Source: Delphinus delphis
Lineage: Eukaryota > Chordata > Mammalia > Artiodactyla > Delphinidae
Assembly (NCBI RefSeq): GCF_949987515.2
Contig: NC_082689.1
Location: 103,950,957 to 104,014,956 of the forward strand
Direction: 5' to 3'
Length of the DNA stretch: 64,000 nucleotides
This document shows, piece by piece, positions 25,901-40,900 of this stretch (positions are counted from its first letter, which is position 1; the number at the start of each line of letters is the position of its first letter). Made by a program: the position numbers and the translations under genes. The notes under the pieces were generated by a model. The model had not been told where the DNA came from. It saw only the letters and a list, made by a program, of their open reading frames with translations, and searched no databases.

Positions 25901-28900
25901 CCTAGACAGAAAGGGCTTTAAAGACAACTCGTTACAGTGGTAAATACGTGTCATCACTCTTGATGACTATTACTCTGCATTCACAAGCAAACTACACACA
26001 GACAGCAGTAACACACTGTGAGTGGTGCCCTGTGTCTGCTTTAGGTTAGGACTGCGTCCCACCGAGCAGATGGGTGCTGAGCTGAGCGCTCCTCTGTGTG
26101 AGGCCTGGCACCACATACCGAAGAGGACTCGTGGGCCAAGCACAGTCCCTGGGCCCGAGGCATCTGATGGGGAGCCAACAGGGAAACTCACGACTATGGC
26201 GTTAGACGAAACGGAAAAGGACAGGATCAGGTCTGAGGGGAAGACAGGGTTGGTACCTCTGCACAATCTACACAGGTCGGGTGTGTGCAAGGGGAACGGT
26301 GAGGGAAGGGAAGGAAAAGAAGTGGTCTGATGACACAGAAAATTTCTAAGCCTCGTCTATGGAATGGATGCTACTCAAAAACGGATCAAGAAAACACATT
26401 AGGAAGATTGTTCAGGGCTTCCCTGGTGGCGCAGCGGTTAAGAATCCGCCTGCCAATGCAGGAGACACAGGCTCGAGCCCTGGTCCGGGAAGATCCCACA
26501 TGCCGTGAAGCAACGAAGCCCGTGCACCACAACTACTGACCCTGCGCTCTAGAGCCCACGAGCCACAACTACTGAGCCCGCACGCCTAGAGTCCGTGCTG
26601 CGCATCAAGAGAAGCCACTGCAATCAGAAGCCCGCGCACCGCAATGAAGAGTAACCCCCGCTCGCCGCAACTAGAGAAAGCCCGTGCGCAGCAACGAAGA
26701 CCCAACGCAGACAAAAATTAATTTTTTTTTAAAAAAAAGTACTGATACATGCTCCAACAGAGATGAACCTCAAAAACATTATGACAAGGGAAAGGAGCCA
26801 GACACAGGAGACTGCATATTGGATGCCTCCATTTCTATGAAATTTCTAGATAGCTAAATGCCTAAAGACAAAACATGGGCTGGGGAAGGAAGGAACGGGG
26901 AGGAACTGTTTAAAGGGGATAGGGTCTTCTTTTGAGGGATGAAACTGTGTTGCAACCAGGCAGAGGTGGTGGTTGCTCAACACTGTGAAGATAATAAATG
27001 CCACTGAATCGTTACCTTTAAAATGGTTGATTTCATGTTGTATGAATTTAAGCTCTTTAACAACAACAACAACAAATTTTTAAGGAACCAAAAAGTAAAG
27101 GATTAGAAAGAACTAGGAAGAGCAACACAAACGTAAGAAACGAGCCCAGCTCTTCCCTCTGCCGCCAGCACAGCTCCCGCTGTGCAGAGACGCTGTGCAG
27201 AGGCTACGAGGGCGGGCGCTGAGCCGCTGAGTCAGGACACGCCGCCCGGGGCTGCTGCAGAGAGCAAGAAAGGCCAGCAGGAGGAGGTGGCGTCCTAACG
27301 CGGGTCCTCACTTCGGCTTTACCTCAGCTCAGCTGGCTGAGCCAAGAGCCCACTGCTGACAGTAAGCGCGGTTCTAAGAGCAGCAGCTATGTGAGTTTTT
27401 TGGAGGTAAAAAATTTACACAACTATAGTAAATCAACTATACTTCAATAGCATTTTTTTTTAAAGTAGGTAATTTGCATGTAAATTTAAAATGTGACAGC
27501 CAAATGAAACCTGTCTATAACAAGGACTCAAAACTGCCTAAATTGGGGGATGGGATAGCAGGGGGATTAGGGAAGAAATCCTTACAAATCAATGTTCAAA
27601 GCCTCAGGGAGCTAAATCCTTACCATTCACTAATTCGGCATCCCTACAGCAACAAAATACATTTTAAAGACATAAGGTACAATCTGACTTCCGGACAGTC
27701 TCAGTCTTTTCTTTTTTTTAAATTTTATTTATTTATTTTTGGCTGTGTTGGGTCTCTGCTGCTGCGCGCTGGCTTTCTCTAGTTGCGGTGAGCAGGGGCT
27801 ACTCTTTGTTACGGTGCACGGGCCTCTCGTGGCGGTGGCTTCTCTTGTTGCGGAGCACGGGCTCTGGGCGTGCGGGCTCAGTAGTTGTGGCTCGTGGGCT
27901 TCAGCAGTTATGGTTCGTGGACTCTAGAGCGCAGGCTCAGCAGTTGTGGCGCTCGGGCTTAGCTGCTCCGTGCCATGTGGGATCTTCCCGGACCAGAGCT
28001 CGAACCCGTGTCCCCTGCACTGGCAGGCGGATTCTTAACCACTGCGCCACCAGGGAAGCCCGGACAGTCTCGTCTTGATACACAGCAACTGGCTGAAAGG
28101 CCCCCTGGTAGTGTCAGGCATGGCTGGAGCCCGAGGCCATCAGGGTACCACACGCTCTACTCTGTATTGGGTTCACGCGCCCAGAGGCTCTGCCTCAGCA
28201 AATGTGGCAACACAGCAGCTCAGACTTACAGCCTACCAGCTTATCAGCATCCACAGCAGAGAACTAATTTAATTCAAGAAGAGCCAGTGGAAGTGTACTG
28301 CCAACAGGATTACTTCACCTCTTAAGGACGCACAAGGCAAGTATCAACGCACGTCTGGTTTTAAACGTCGGCAGAGCTGACCCCGCGGTACCACACTGGG
28401 CTCGGTCCTACCTGAAGACTTGGATCCAAGGGTGGATGAGCCGAGCCTGCGGGTAGTCCCCATTCCAACGTTTCTGCGGGAGCTTGCTGGAGCTTTGGAT
28501 GACGTAGAGCTGGCAGAAGAAGGCCTATTACCATCCACAGAATCCTCATCATCAAAATTTTTATCTGAAGAATAAGCACAGACATCATTTTTTGTTTTCA
28601 TTTTTAAGCACTTTTTCACCTGAACTGAAAACAGCAACTAGTCTTAGAGATGAATGGCTTGCCAACTCTTTTGGAACCTGAGGTGCCCATCCAGGTCTAG
28701 AAAAAAGCCTTAGCTGAGTCCAGAATGCAGCTACAAACATCCTGTTTGCTTTCACACATCTGGAATGCTCTCCACCCCAATTCTGGAAAACCATAAAGAA
28801 GAAAATAACCTCTCATAAAACTACCACCTAGGAGCATACTTTAACAATTTGACATATTTACGACCATCCTCTCATGCATTTTTTTAATAGTTAACATTAA

Positions 28901-31900
28901 ATATATTTCGTTTTTGGATACTGTGTATTTCAAATACGTCCATTTTACCACATGATGAAACATTCTTCATAAACACCATTTTCACGGTTCCATGGTACTT
29001 TGCAACTGGAAAATGGCACAAATGAAAAATACTTTCATTGTTAGACATTTAGGGTGATTCTAATAACTTACCATTAGAAATAATATTGCAACAGATACCT
29101 TTCTACTTGCATCTTTGTTTGAACTTCTAATAATTTTAAGGAAAAAAAAATTCCTGGAAGAAGGATTACTGGGTCAAAGAGTATAATAAAGTTTTTGATG
29201 GGTACAGCCAACCTTATTTTCAGAAACCTCATATAAATACATACTTTTCCTGGAAATTCAAAGAAGGGCCTATCTTGCCACACCCTTGCCAATGCTGAAT
29301 ATTAAAAAAAAAAAAAAAAAAAAAGCAAGCCTCTTCTTTACTGTTGCATTCCTCTCATAGTGAAGTTGAGCATTTTTTCATAAGTTCATTAACTTCTAAA
29401 TGTTCTAAACAGCAGGAAATCCAACCAATATTCCTCAAGTTGTATTTAAAATTTTAAAAAAGAAAACCATCTTTGGGCTTATAAAAATGAACATACTTAT
29501 GAACAGCATTCTGATGGCACAAAAATTAAAGCTCTCCCGATACAGAGCACGTGTGGGTCATTCAGGGGGCTAAACAAAGAACTTAGGAGTCATCAAAAAC
29601 AAAAAAAGAAAACTGACGTCCATAGCCGGCAATATTCATGATTTCTGAAAACGGGCATTAGATTTTTACCAGAAAGTCTGAAGTAAATAATTGCTGACCA
29701 AAAAACAGATACAAATAACCTGTTTTTCTTGCTCTAGTTGCTTCTCAGCTGAACTATCAACAGCCAAGTCTTGTGTCTACTCAGGACCCTAACGTTCCTT
29801 ACACCTCACCAACAATCCCCTTCAAATCACAGGGCTTCTTTTATTCAACAGTCAGGGAGGGAGGAACCATATCCTCACAAATGCAGATCCCTGTGCAAAC
29901 AGCTTCCCTCAACACGCCTTTACATTCCCCATCGCCTGGGCAAGCTGTGCTGTAATCCATACAGCAAGGTCTTGCTGATTCAGGCGTCCAGTGGTCCACT
30001 AGCACAGACTTCCCACGTGGATTCAGAAGTGATTCTTACACTGTAGAGCACACTGACAAGGCCGCTGCAAGAGTAAAACTTGGTCTGAAGTACAGGACGA
30101 GGTCACCCACTGGGCACTGACAGGAGCCCCGAGAGCATGTGGACCGCTGTCGTGACACGGCCACGCTGCGGGGCTGTGTCATTACTCCACTGAGAACAGT
30201 GACAGCCCCGGGCTGTGGGGAAGGTTAATAGTGAGTGGGGGACACGACCACGACTATGCTTCACTCAAAAACGCATGTAAATTGTGTTTAGCTTTGTCTT
30301 TCTAACACAGGCAGGCAAGCCATGTAGAAATGCGTTGTTATTGAGAATTATTTTCAATGGGCCGATTTCACTGGAATTCCTGGAATTTCCACTTGCAGCA
30401 ATGATGCATTAGCAAGGACCTAACCTCTTAAGAGAAACCAGACAGAATATGTAAAACTACTACTTTCAGACAGGACAACAGGCAGTGCAGAGCTGAGATG
30501 CCTCAGAGAAGGGAAACAAACAAGGTGAGCTCTACAATCACCCCCAAGTTCCTGCCTGGAGACAATTCCCAGGCCACCCAGGCCAGGGAGCCTGACAGCC
30601 TTGCTAAGTGGAGAAAATGAAGACCAGACTCCAGGGGGGGCAGGTAGCTGGGAGAGGCAGGGCCGAGTGCTGGGAAAGAGAGAGCCACACTGAAAGAGAG
30701 CTCCAGGCATGCCTTAAGCTCTGGGCCACGCCGCGTGAGTGAGATGCCCTAAGGGAGGGCAAAAAATGGCCAGGAGACTGTAAACTGAACAACCCCAAAG
30801 TCCACACAAAGTAGGAAGATGCTCGAGCACCAGAGCTGGGGTGCTCTCGGTGACTCACTGGAGGCATTCAGTAGAGACCCCAGAGAGAGCAAGCCTAGTA
30901 GTGGGGCCAGGTCTCAAGGACAGTAGACAGATCTGCAAGTAACTCAACTGCTTTGCCAAACAAAGCATGACATTCTTTTAAAGGACTATGACAAAACGCA
31001 GACGCTCAACAACGTAACAGTCACAACACACAACATCTAAGCAAAACTTCATAAACAGATGAGAAGCAGCGAAATGTGGCTCATAATCAGGAGAGAAAAA
31101 CGTCAAAAAATAAGGACCCACTAGGAAATGACAGAGATGATGGAACCTGCAGACGGGAACATTAAAACTGCTACACCTGTGGTCAAGGAGTAAAGGAACT
31201 CACAGACATAATGAGAGAAAAGGAAGGTGTTTTAAAAGGACCAAATGGAACTTCTAGAAATTAAAAAAACACAGTAGCTGAAATGAAAATATCGTTGAAA
31301 TGGGATTCAAAGCAGATTAGACACGGCAAAAGAAGGGGGAAATGAGAGATTTTAAACACACAGCAATAAAATTTAACCCAAATTAAGCATAGAGACAAAA
31401 AAAAGAAGAGCCTGAAGAAGAAAAGAAATAAGAGGAATAGTCTCAGAGATCTGTAGGATGATACCCAGCAGTCTGACACACGTGAAATTGCACTGCCAGC
31501 AGAAGCCAGAGGGAAAAAGACACATTAGATACTGAGGAACAAAATGACAACAGCTTTCAACAGAAACCATGTGTGCCAGAAGACAGCGGAATGAAAATGG
31601 TGAAAGGAGTATTAACCTAGAATTCTACATCCAGCAAAAATATCTTCTAAGAACAGAGGCTGAATTAAAACTTATTCAGACAAACAAGACCAGAATTTAT
31701 CACCAGCAGACCAGCACTCCAGGGAATGCTGAAGATCTTCGGGCAAAAGGAAAATGAAAACAAATGGAAACTTGGAATTACATTAAGAAATGAAGATCAC
31801 TGGTGATAGTAAATATGTGGATAAATATAAGACTTTCTTCTCGTATTGTAACTACTGTAAAAGATAACTGATTATTTAAGGCAGAAATAAAATACTCAAC

Positions 31901-34900
31901 ATTTGGTCCCCATTCTTTTTATATTCTCATGTTACAGGAGGATAACCTCACGGCCAGAGAAAGCATCTATGTCGGCATGTGGATATCCAGGCGGTTAGGA
32001 TATATGTTGCTGTAAGGGATGCCACACAGAAAACTGGGCAAGTATGAAGAGAATGGAAGCGGTTCAGATTCGTCCTCAAAGAGCCTGTAGTTTTAAAAGT
32101 TAATCACAACTTGTCCACGTTCACTGCAGACGCCACATTACGTCCGCTGCACCGAGGACGCAGCTGCTTCATCACCAGTGTCGGCGTGGAAACGGCCCCC
32201 AAGGAAGGGAAGGGGGAAAGGCAGCCAGTGGGAGGTTTTTTAAAACTGAGCTCCAACAGTCCCGACTCAGCCTCTTTACTTCCCCTTTGGAAACAAATCT
32301 AACGGGCTTACTTATTGAATTTTCTAAACAGATTAGAAGCAACTAAATATAGAAATAGCGAGAAAGGGGGATGGAACACAGGAGTTAAGCACAGTGATGT
32401 GAATGAAAAGTGACAGTTGAAAGCCCGACAGCTAAACAGAAACTATAAAAAGCAAACACGCACATAGAAAACACCCCGAACTCACAAGGCTTAGAACCCA
32501 GTGCAGGGGTCAAATCACGTGTCCCAACCTAAAAGCGCAGTACCGCGTGCCCATCACCACGACGCTGCACCAGCAAGATTACATGATTGTTCATGGGATC
32601 CATGTGCTAACAGAGAAAGTAATTCACCTTTTCTATCTGAGTTAGAAATTCAGGGGAACAGGAACGAGGGTGTAGTCATTTACCAGGTTACATTTGCCCA
32701 GAGGGGTGTTTGGAGGATAAAGGTCAATTGAGCCTATTATTTGAAAACTAACACACCGTCTAAAAATAAGTTTGCCCTCTGGTTCCCAGCTTTTGGGACA
32801 CCCAGAAATTAAAATCAAATCCAAAAGGGGGTTAGGCTCTCAGAAAGGTACCCAGCTTCAGTTAACCGGGGTTAAATTTCTCTATGTAGCAGGTGCCGTT
32901 CCCGACCCGGACAAATGAGCTGTGTTTGCCACCGCACTCGGTCACAGAGGAGACACACTCGGGAGCCAGTCCAGGGTGAGGGGTCTCGTGGTCTCTGGGT
33001 CTAATATGTTCCAGTATCTTTCAACTAAATCAATCCATACTGAACTCTACGAGTCACTTAAATTCCCATTTTCTTTAGGCTTTTCAGCTAAGCAGACATC
33101 TGTTAGAATACAGCCTCTTTTTCTAGAGCTTTAACCAAGGCAAACACATGTGTGAGAATGAATATTTTTAGCTATGCAAGCTTTTGCTATTACATCAACT
33201 TAAAACTTTTCACACATTAAGAAAACATCTGTTACACAGAAAACGTTCTTAGAGAAGGATCGGTTCTCCCTGAGCCCAAAGAAATAATTAATTCTATCTC
33301 CTGGCACCACTGCAAAGACCGTCATTCTGAGGGTCACTTCTCTCATGTGACAGCCTGGGGTAGAAACCTGGCATAAGCTCATTGGCGCCTTCGGTTCCTT
33401 TAATCTCTTAAAAATCACCCCAGTTCCATTCCCCCTTTTACAGCATTGGGACAAGACATTTAAAAATAACGCGTGAAACTTCTACAGTGTGACGCTAATT
33501 TTCATCCAACTCTCAATCACCCCACTCCTGGTAACCCAATTAGCAGGCAGTTATCGTGAAGTGAAAAACAGCAGTAAAACAGCATGCCCCAAAGAACTGT
33601 TGATACAATAGAGATTTTAAAACACAGAAGAGAACCTTTTGAAAAAATTAAAAGTCCAGAGAGCACACACAGTCATTCGTGGACTTAGCAGCAAACCAGC
33701 CTAGTTCTCAAGGCTGAGTAAGTCTGTGAACTTGTGCTGAAGTCCTCAACTGTGGTCCAGATGCTGGACAGAGGCTGGCGAGCGGCCAGGGCCGGCACAG
33801 GCCGGGGCAGAAGCAGTCCCTCCATCGGCCTGAACTGACCCACATTCTGAACCCCCTAAGGAAGGGCCGGCAGAGCCCCGGCAGCCTCAGGACTGAGCTG
33901 TAACCAGGCTGGATCGGGGGTGATACAGAGCAACAAGCCACACACAGACTCTAGGTCAAAAGTCACCACACAGACCATAGCACGGCACTGTGACTGGAGG
34001 TTCAGGTCCAGGAGTGGCAGAAAAACATATCAGTCTAAAGACTGACTTCAAGTTTCGTGTTTAGAACTTGGAATTACAAGTTTTGGATCATATTGTCCGT
34101 TTAGAAAATGTATACACTCATCTATGAGGACGAACAAAATGTCACAGAAACTACGAGGAGGTGTCTGTCCCGTTGTCCATCTGCCAGGGAGGCCGGAACC
34201 TAAACCTCCAAGCTTTTCCTCTTTTTTCCCCTGAGGCAGGCCGTGACCCACGCAGGTCCAACGGGGAGAAAGTTCCTCGTTCGTTCTCTTTATAAAGACA
34301 ACTAACTCCCTGTGTCAGGGTCACTTTGTGGAAGCTGATACCCCAACAGGCTTTCAGCTTCGCCCACTCCCTGTTACTGAAATTCTCCTCCAAGGGAATG
34401 AGAAATGTGGCAGCCTAGTAACTGGAGCATAATTAGCAATCCCAAGAGAAGGCTGCACGGAGACACGATAATAAGCCCAAAGGCAGGCTGCTTTCCGTAA
34501 ATATCCCCGAATATCTTGTCTTGATCTGTCACAGCTCTAAGCCATGGCTGACGGCCCCATACACCAAACACACTCCTGTGTAATCCTGAACACACCGTCC
34601 TCTGCGAGCCTCCCCGGCTCTGTCCTGCTCTGGGCTGCACAGCCATAAACGTCTTGCCTTTTACTCCGACTCCCCCTGTGATGAGCTGTGTGCAGATCTG
34701 TTCTGTCTCTCTGTCCCTGGAGCAGACACATTCTTCTGGAATCCCTCACACCTACCACAGAGCCTGGGCCAACACACAGTAGGGCAATCAGATACTTAAC
34801 TCTGGCAGTCCGCAGGAAAGAAGTCAAAACTTGTGAATGGATGCAAACCATCCTTCACGTATCTTTTTCAGAAGCTTTTACTGCTTTTAAAAATGTATAA

Positions 34901-37900
34901 GGCTTCATTAGATAATATAGTCAAACAAAGTCTGACAATATCTGAGGGAAAATGAAGAAAGTAAGGTAAATACAATCCTAAATGTTTTTTTAACCTTCCT
35001 GATGTCCTACCAGTCAGAAATCTTTATTCCTTTTTTCTGATAAAACATATACCTATTTAAAAATTACAAGTCAAAGCCCTCTTATATCAATCATAACCCC
35101 CCAAAATTAAACTGTTCACAACGATATATATGCATTTCCAGACTTCAATGCATGCATAAACCTACCATTATACACACACATATGCAACAAAAACTGTTTT
35201 GCCCACTACCGATATTTAGTAGATATTTTTTCTGTATCTGTCTAATCCATTTTGAAGACTACTATTACACTGCTCACATATGTAACATTTGATCAATCGC
35301 TTATAGACAGCTCGATTATTTCAAATCTTTCACCCTCATAACACCACTGCAGTCATGTGTTTAAAAGCAGCGACAGTGAATGCACACCTAGGTCTGCACA
35401 TACCTGCGTGCCAGGCCGTGTTTGGGGCTGTGCCTAGTCTCATCAAATGCTCCCGACCACCCTAAGAGGGAAGCACTATCGTGACTCCACGTTAAAGGCA
35501 GAAAATCTTAATGCAGCCAGATACAAGTGCCTAGAGTCACACAGTTAATAACTAAGAGGGGGTGGAGCCAGGGTTCAAGTCTATGTGCATCTGACTCAAG
35601 ATGCTAGGATCCGAGTTGTGATAACAAACGACCACCACACAAAAAGAGCAATTCACGTAAACCGGCCACTGTGTGCTACGCACGGTGCTCAGTACTTTCT
35701 GTGCGTTATTTAATTCTTACAACACGCCTTTGCTTACTTAAGAAAAGTACTTAATTAAGATAATTTCTTAAACATGGAATCATCAGTGACTCTTATGGCT
35801 GCAGACATAGAAATCCTCAACAAAGTATCAGCAAACCAAAGCTAGCAACATATAAAAAACTATCACCATGGCCAAGCAGGATTTATCCCAAGACTGGAAT
35901 GTTGGTTTAATATATAAAACTTAATTTAATCATCATATTAATAAACTAAAAGACAAAAACACATGCTCAGTAGACACAATAAAAGTATTTGACAATACTG
36001 GGGCGGGGGGCGGGGGGGGAAGAAGCCTTTCATGCTAAAAACACCACAAACAGGGACTAGAAGGGAACTCCCTCAACCTGATGAAGACTAGCTACAAAAC
36101 ACAAAAAACACACTGTTAACATCTTATTTAATGGTGACAGACTAGATGTTTTCCCCCTAAGATGAGGAAAAAGACAAGAAGCCTACTCTCACCACTTCTA
36201 TTCAACACTGTACTAGAGGTTCTAGCCAGGACAATTAGCAAATAGGAAGAACTAAAATTATCTCTATTCACAGATGACGCAATCTTGTATATAGAAAGTT
36301 CTAAGGAATTCACTAAAAAAACTATTAGCACTAATAAATGAGTTCAGAAAGGTCGCAGAATATTAAACCAAAATAGAAAAATCCATTGTATTTTTATACA
36401 TCAGCAATGAACCATCCAAAAATGAAATTAAGAAAGCAATTAACAAGAACATCAAGGAAAAAAAAATACTTAGGAGTAACTTTAACACAAGTTACGTTAC
36501 AGCATGTTTGCTGAAAACTGCATAACATTATTGAGAGAAATTAAAGACGTAATAAATGGAAAGACAGCTCATGTTCATGGATCAGAAGACTTACGAAAAG
36601 TTACTTTGCTCATTATCCAAACTGTATTTCTCATCCATTTGTCCTCACCAGCTTTGACTTTTAACCAAAGTTGGATGGTGCCTAGAGAGGCATGAAGGTG
36701 CAAACCACACTGTCTGCAGCAGGTGGCTGGGTAAAAGGCTGTTTCTCTACAAAGTTCCTACACTCCTCTCCGTCAAAATATGGGGAGGGGGGTAAGTGTA
36801 CCCCCCCCAAATCCAGTCAGTATGGACCAGCAGTGAAACCAAGAAGGACCCTGAGGGGCTTCTGGGCATGAAAGCCTTTTTGTCGCCCGTTTCTTGTAGG
36901 CAAGACTCCAGCCTCCATGACCTTCCCTGAGTTCCAAAGGGCGGATTAGAACAGCAACCCCATCCTTGAACTACTGCTAAACAACTCCTCATCAAATTCT
37001 CCCAGCTTGGGACACACGGTTTTGAGGGCAGGTGCCCACGGTGTCCCCCTCTGCCTGGCAAAGCAATAAAGCTATTCTTTTCTGCTTCACCCAGAACTCT
37101 GTCGCTGGGATTGGATTCGGCACCGGTGCACAGAGAAGCTGAGCTTTTGGCATCAGTACTAACTAGGACCAGTCCTACTTAACGGTGCTCAGTGACGAAC
37201 ACCCTTCAATATCCATATTCTGATACAAAACTTCCTCTGCCCTGTGTACAAAATTAAGAAATGCTTTTTAAGCATTTCAGAGCACAAGGCGTAGAAAAAC
37301 TTTAACCTGGCGGGAAACACTGGCACATTTCACAGAACAAAACCGGACACGGCGCGACGGGAGTGACGAGGGTGCTGAGAGTGTGTTACGGCTGCAGTCA
37401 CCCACTGTCCATCACAGAAAAGCAGAGCTGAAGCACAGGCAAGCTCAACGCCGAGGATGAGTTTCCACCCCCTCGGCCGTGCGCATGTCCACCCAACGCC
37501 TGCAGAGCAGATGAGCCAGCAGAGAGGGTGGGGGCCAAGATGGGACGACAAGAGGAAATTCAGTTCAGGCTTACTCATCCCCTAAGAAGGGAGCGAAAAG
37601 GGGAAGCAACTGGGGCAGACACGATCAGAAGCTGGAGAGGGACAGGAGAGGTGAGGGGACCCAGAGCAAAGTTGTGCCGACACCGGCACCGCCAGGGACA
37701 ACTGATGAGCCCTCCCCGCTCAGGTCAGGGCGCGCTTCTTCCTCGGCGTCGGATGGAGAACTTGCTGGCCGCTGCTCTACAGCTACCAGCTCAGGAGAGA
37801 CGCGGCAGAGCCCGCGGCCGGCCTCGTAGGAGAGGAACGCACAGCAGGCGCTGGGCAGTGAGCCTGTCCCCCCGCAGGGCCACGGGCCACCGGCCACCGG

Positions 37901-40900
37901 CCTACACCTCCATCAAGACCAACCTCGAAGCTGAAAATGGGGTTTAAAAACGGAGTCCGCCTTCTGCCTATGCAACGTGTATCTCTCTAAATAAACCTGC
38001 TTCCACTTTATTTAATTAATTAAAGTAAAATAAAAAGAAGTTTAATAGAATGAAAATTGGCTCCTGTTTCCCTGTCTGTGAAAAAAGGGTGATACTGCCC
38101 ACCAACAGGGATCATCTGAAGGCAGCCCTCCTCCACTGCCAGCTCCGACAGACCTGGGGGACGCCCCCCTGTAACCACAGTCCTGCCTCGGGGCTGGGCG
38201 GGACCCAGAGGCTCTGCCCCACCTGCCACCTAAGTCACGGCAGAGCCTGTCTTTCTGCAGGATTGGGGCCAGGTGGAGGGCAGCCTAGCACTGCTGCAGC
38301 CCAAAGAAGGGCGGCCCCAGCCTAAGAGGGAAGCGGGAAGCCAGCAGAAGGCGGCAGAGCAGAGGTCGGGAAGAGCGGAGGCCAACGCTGCGTCTGTGTG
38401 CCTGGGGACAAAACAAGACCCCTCGGTTACCCGAGCCAATTAATCCCCCTTTCTACTTATGTACCTGGAGTGGAGGTGTACCATTTATAATCAAGGGGCT
38501 CTCTGTACCACTTGAAGGGGGTGTCACACAGATTAGAAAGAATATACACAAAGGTAGGAAAACTCCAACTGCTCAACAAAGAGCAGCTGTTACACTCTGT
38601 CACTGTGTGATGCCCTGAGTACAAAAAAGCAACCTTTCAAAAATATGTGGATTGGGCTTCCCTGGTGGCGCAGTGGTTGAGAGTCCACCTGCCAATGCAG
38701 GGGACACGGGTTCGTGCCCCGGTCCGGGAGGATCCCACATGCCGCGGAGCGGCCGGGCCCGTGAGCCATGGCCTCTGAGCCTGCGCGTCCGGAGCCTGTG
38801 CTCCGCAACGGGAGAGGCCACGACAGTGAGAGGCCCGCGTACCGCAAAAAAAAAAAAAAAATGTGGATGGAGCTGAAGAATTAGGAATAGAATTCTTTTT
38901 TCTTTAGTTGAAGAACAGTTGATCTACAATGTTGAGTTAATTTCTCCTGTACAGCAAAGTGATTCAGTTATACATATACATTCTTCTTTTTAAATATTCT
39001 ACCCCATTGTGGTTTTATCACAGGATACTGAATATAGTTCCCAGTGCTACACAGTAGGATCTTGTTGGTTTTTTGTCTTTTTATAAATTTATTTATTTAT
39101 TTATTTTTGGCTGCATTGGGTCTTCGTTGTGGTGCAGGGGCTTCTCATTGTGGTGGCTTCTCTTGTTACAGAGCACAGGCTCTAGGTGCACGGGCTTCAG
39201 TAGTTGTCACACACGGGCTCAGTAGTCGTGGCTCGTGGGCTCTAAAGTGCAGGCTCAGTAGTTGTGGCACGGGGGCTCAGTAGTTGTGGCTCGTGGGCTC
39301 TAGAGCGCAGGCTCAGTAGTCATGGCGCACGAGCTTAGTTGCTCCGTGGCATGTGGGATCTTCCCGGACCAGGGCTCGAACCCGTGTCCCCTGCATTGGC
39401 AGGTGGATTCTTAACCACTGCGCCACCAGGGAAGTCCAGACCTTGTTGTTTATCCATCCTATATATAACAGTTTGCATCTGCTAATCCCAAACTTCCAGC
39501 CCATCCCTCCCCCACCTCCCTCCCCATTGGCAACCACCAGTCTGTTCTCTATGTCTGTGGGTCTGTTCCTGTTTCATAGAAAAGTTCATTTGTGTCATAT
39601 TTTAGAGGAACAGAATTCTTTTAATGCTCTTATAAAAGGCATAGAGCTAATTCAGGTTATATAGTAAAAGAAATGTAGGGACATTTTTGAGAAACAGAAG
39701 AATGCCTCAAACTCCCTTCTGTAGAGCTGGTTCCAAAATGGAAGGAAGGATCCACCTGCCCCCTTGTCAAGAAGCCTTGGGATGGTCTCAATGACAATTT
39801 TCTCAGGGTCACAGGAAAGAAATGTGTCATTTATAAGGTAAAGGAAAAAAACTAAATTAGGAATCTGCTTCCACCAAGTGGCACCAACTTTTAAATTCTC
39901 TCTAAACCCTCCACAGCCTGCCTGTGACTTGGAAGTTCAAGTCCAAGGCACAGGGTCACCTGAAAGGTGATGTGGTCTCAGAATACCCACTTTGTTGCTT
40001 GTGTAACAAAACTGGATGGATGCCCAGAGGCAGTGGACTTGTCCCCTTGGGGGCGGGAGCGGGGGTTACTGGAGAGGACACCTCCTCAGAATACTAAGAG
40101 CACACCACGTGCAGCTTCCCTCCTTCGTCTCTTCTGCATTCATTTACCAAGGACACCTCTGTGCCCAGTACTCTGCTGGGAGGTGGGATGCAGACAGGAA
40201 GGCGTGGCTCTCATCCTGGAGTTCACGGTCCAGAGTGGGAAACAGACACACACAACCCGCAGCAGTTATGCCTCAGTGTGACGCTTTGCTCAAGGCACGC
40301 ACAGGATATGCCAAGTGGGTACAGAAGAGGGGCACATAGAACAGGGCTGAATCAGCCAGAAAGGGTTCCCTGTGCACCCCCACCCCCGCCCCGAGCCTCT
40401 GACGTGACTCACTCCGCCACTTGTGTCCGATACCGGAGGACTTCATGTGAACTGGGACCATGCAATGCTTTAAAGGGGTGCACGGCCTACACGCTTCAGG
40501 AACACAGTAGACCATCACGCTGAGTGAACACACGGTGAGAGAGCACACATTCCAAAGACACCTCCCGGACAGACGGAGGAGGGGCCAGGGAAAGGGGACA
40601 AGCTAGCCAGCGGCCCTCTGCACACAGACGGGTCCAGGAGCCCCACCGTTCTGGGACTATCCCCATCTTGGGCACCGGGGAGCAGAGGACACAGTCGCCA
40701 AGTCGTGCCCAGCGGTTTGAGTTACTAAAGTTGGCATCTCCTGACCAGTGTGAAGGCCCAACTAAAACTAACCCTGTTAATACGATGCCTTCCCCAAAGA
40801 AAAGAACCCACAGCGACACAGCAATCGTCAGGTACAGAAGATCAACCTTGAAGAAGAGTATCTCCCAACACACCTCAGAAAGACTATAAACTCATCCTTG

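Larger units (their letters stand above)
25082..28411 (-). other. CLASP1: CLASP1 intron with inverted SINEs and an L1 tail
   Basis: Contains a plus-oriented SINE (26415-26738), L1 3' sequence (26739-27060) and a minus-oriented SINE (27711-28060). The AT-rich 25170-25860 segment appears free of recognisable repeats. No additional exon seen. Confidence 0.7.

Noticed and set aside
37528..37947. 139-codon open frame on the plus strand in a GC-rich patch
   Set aside because: No recognisable domain and no supporting splice or promoter context. An 'ataaacctgcttccacttta' motif just downstream hints at an LTR, but the evidence is too weak to call.
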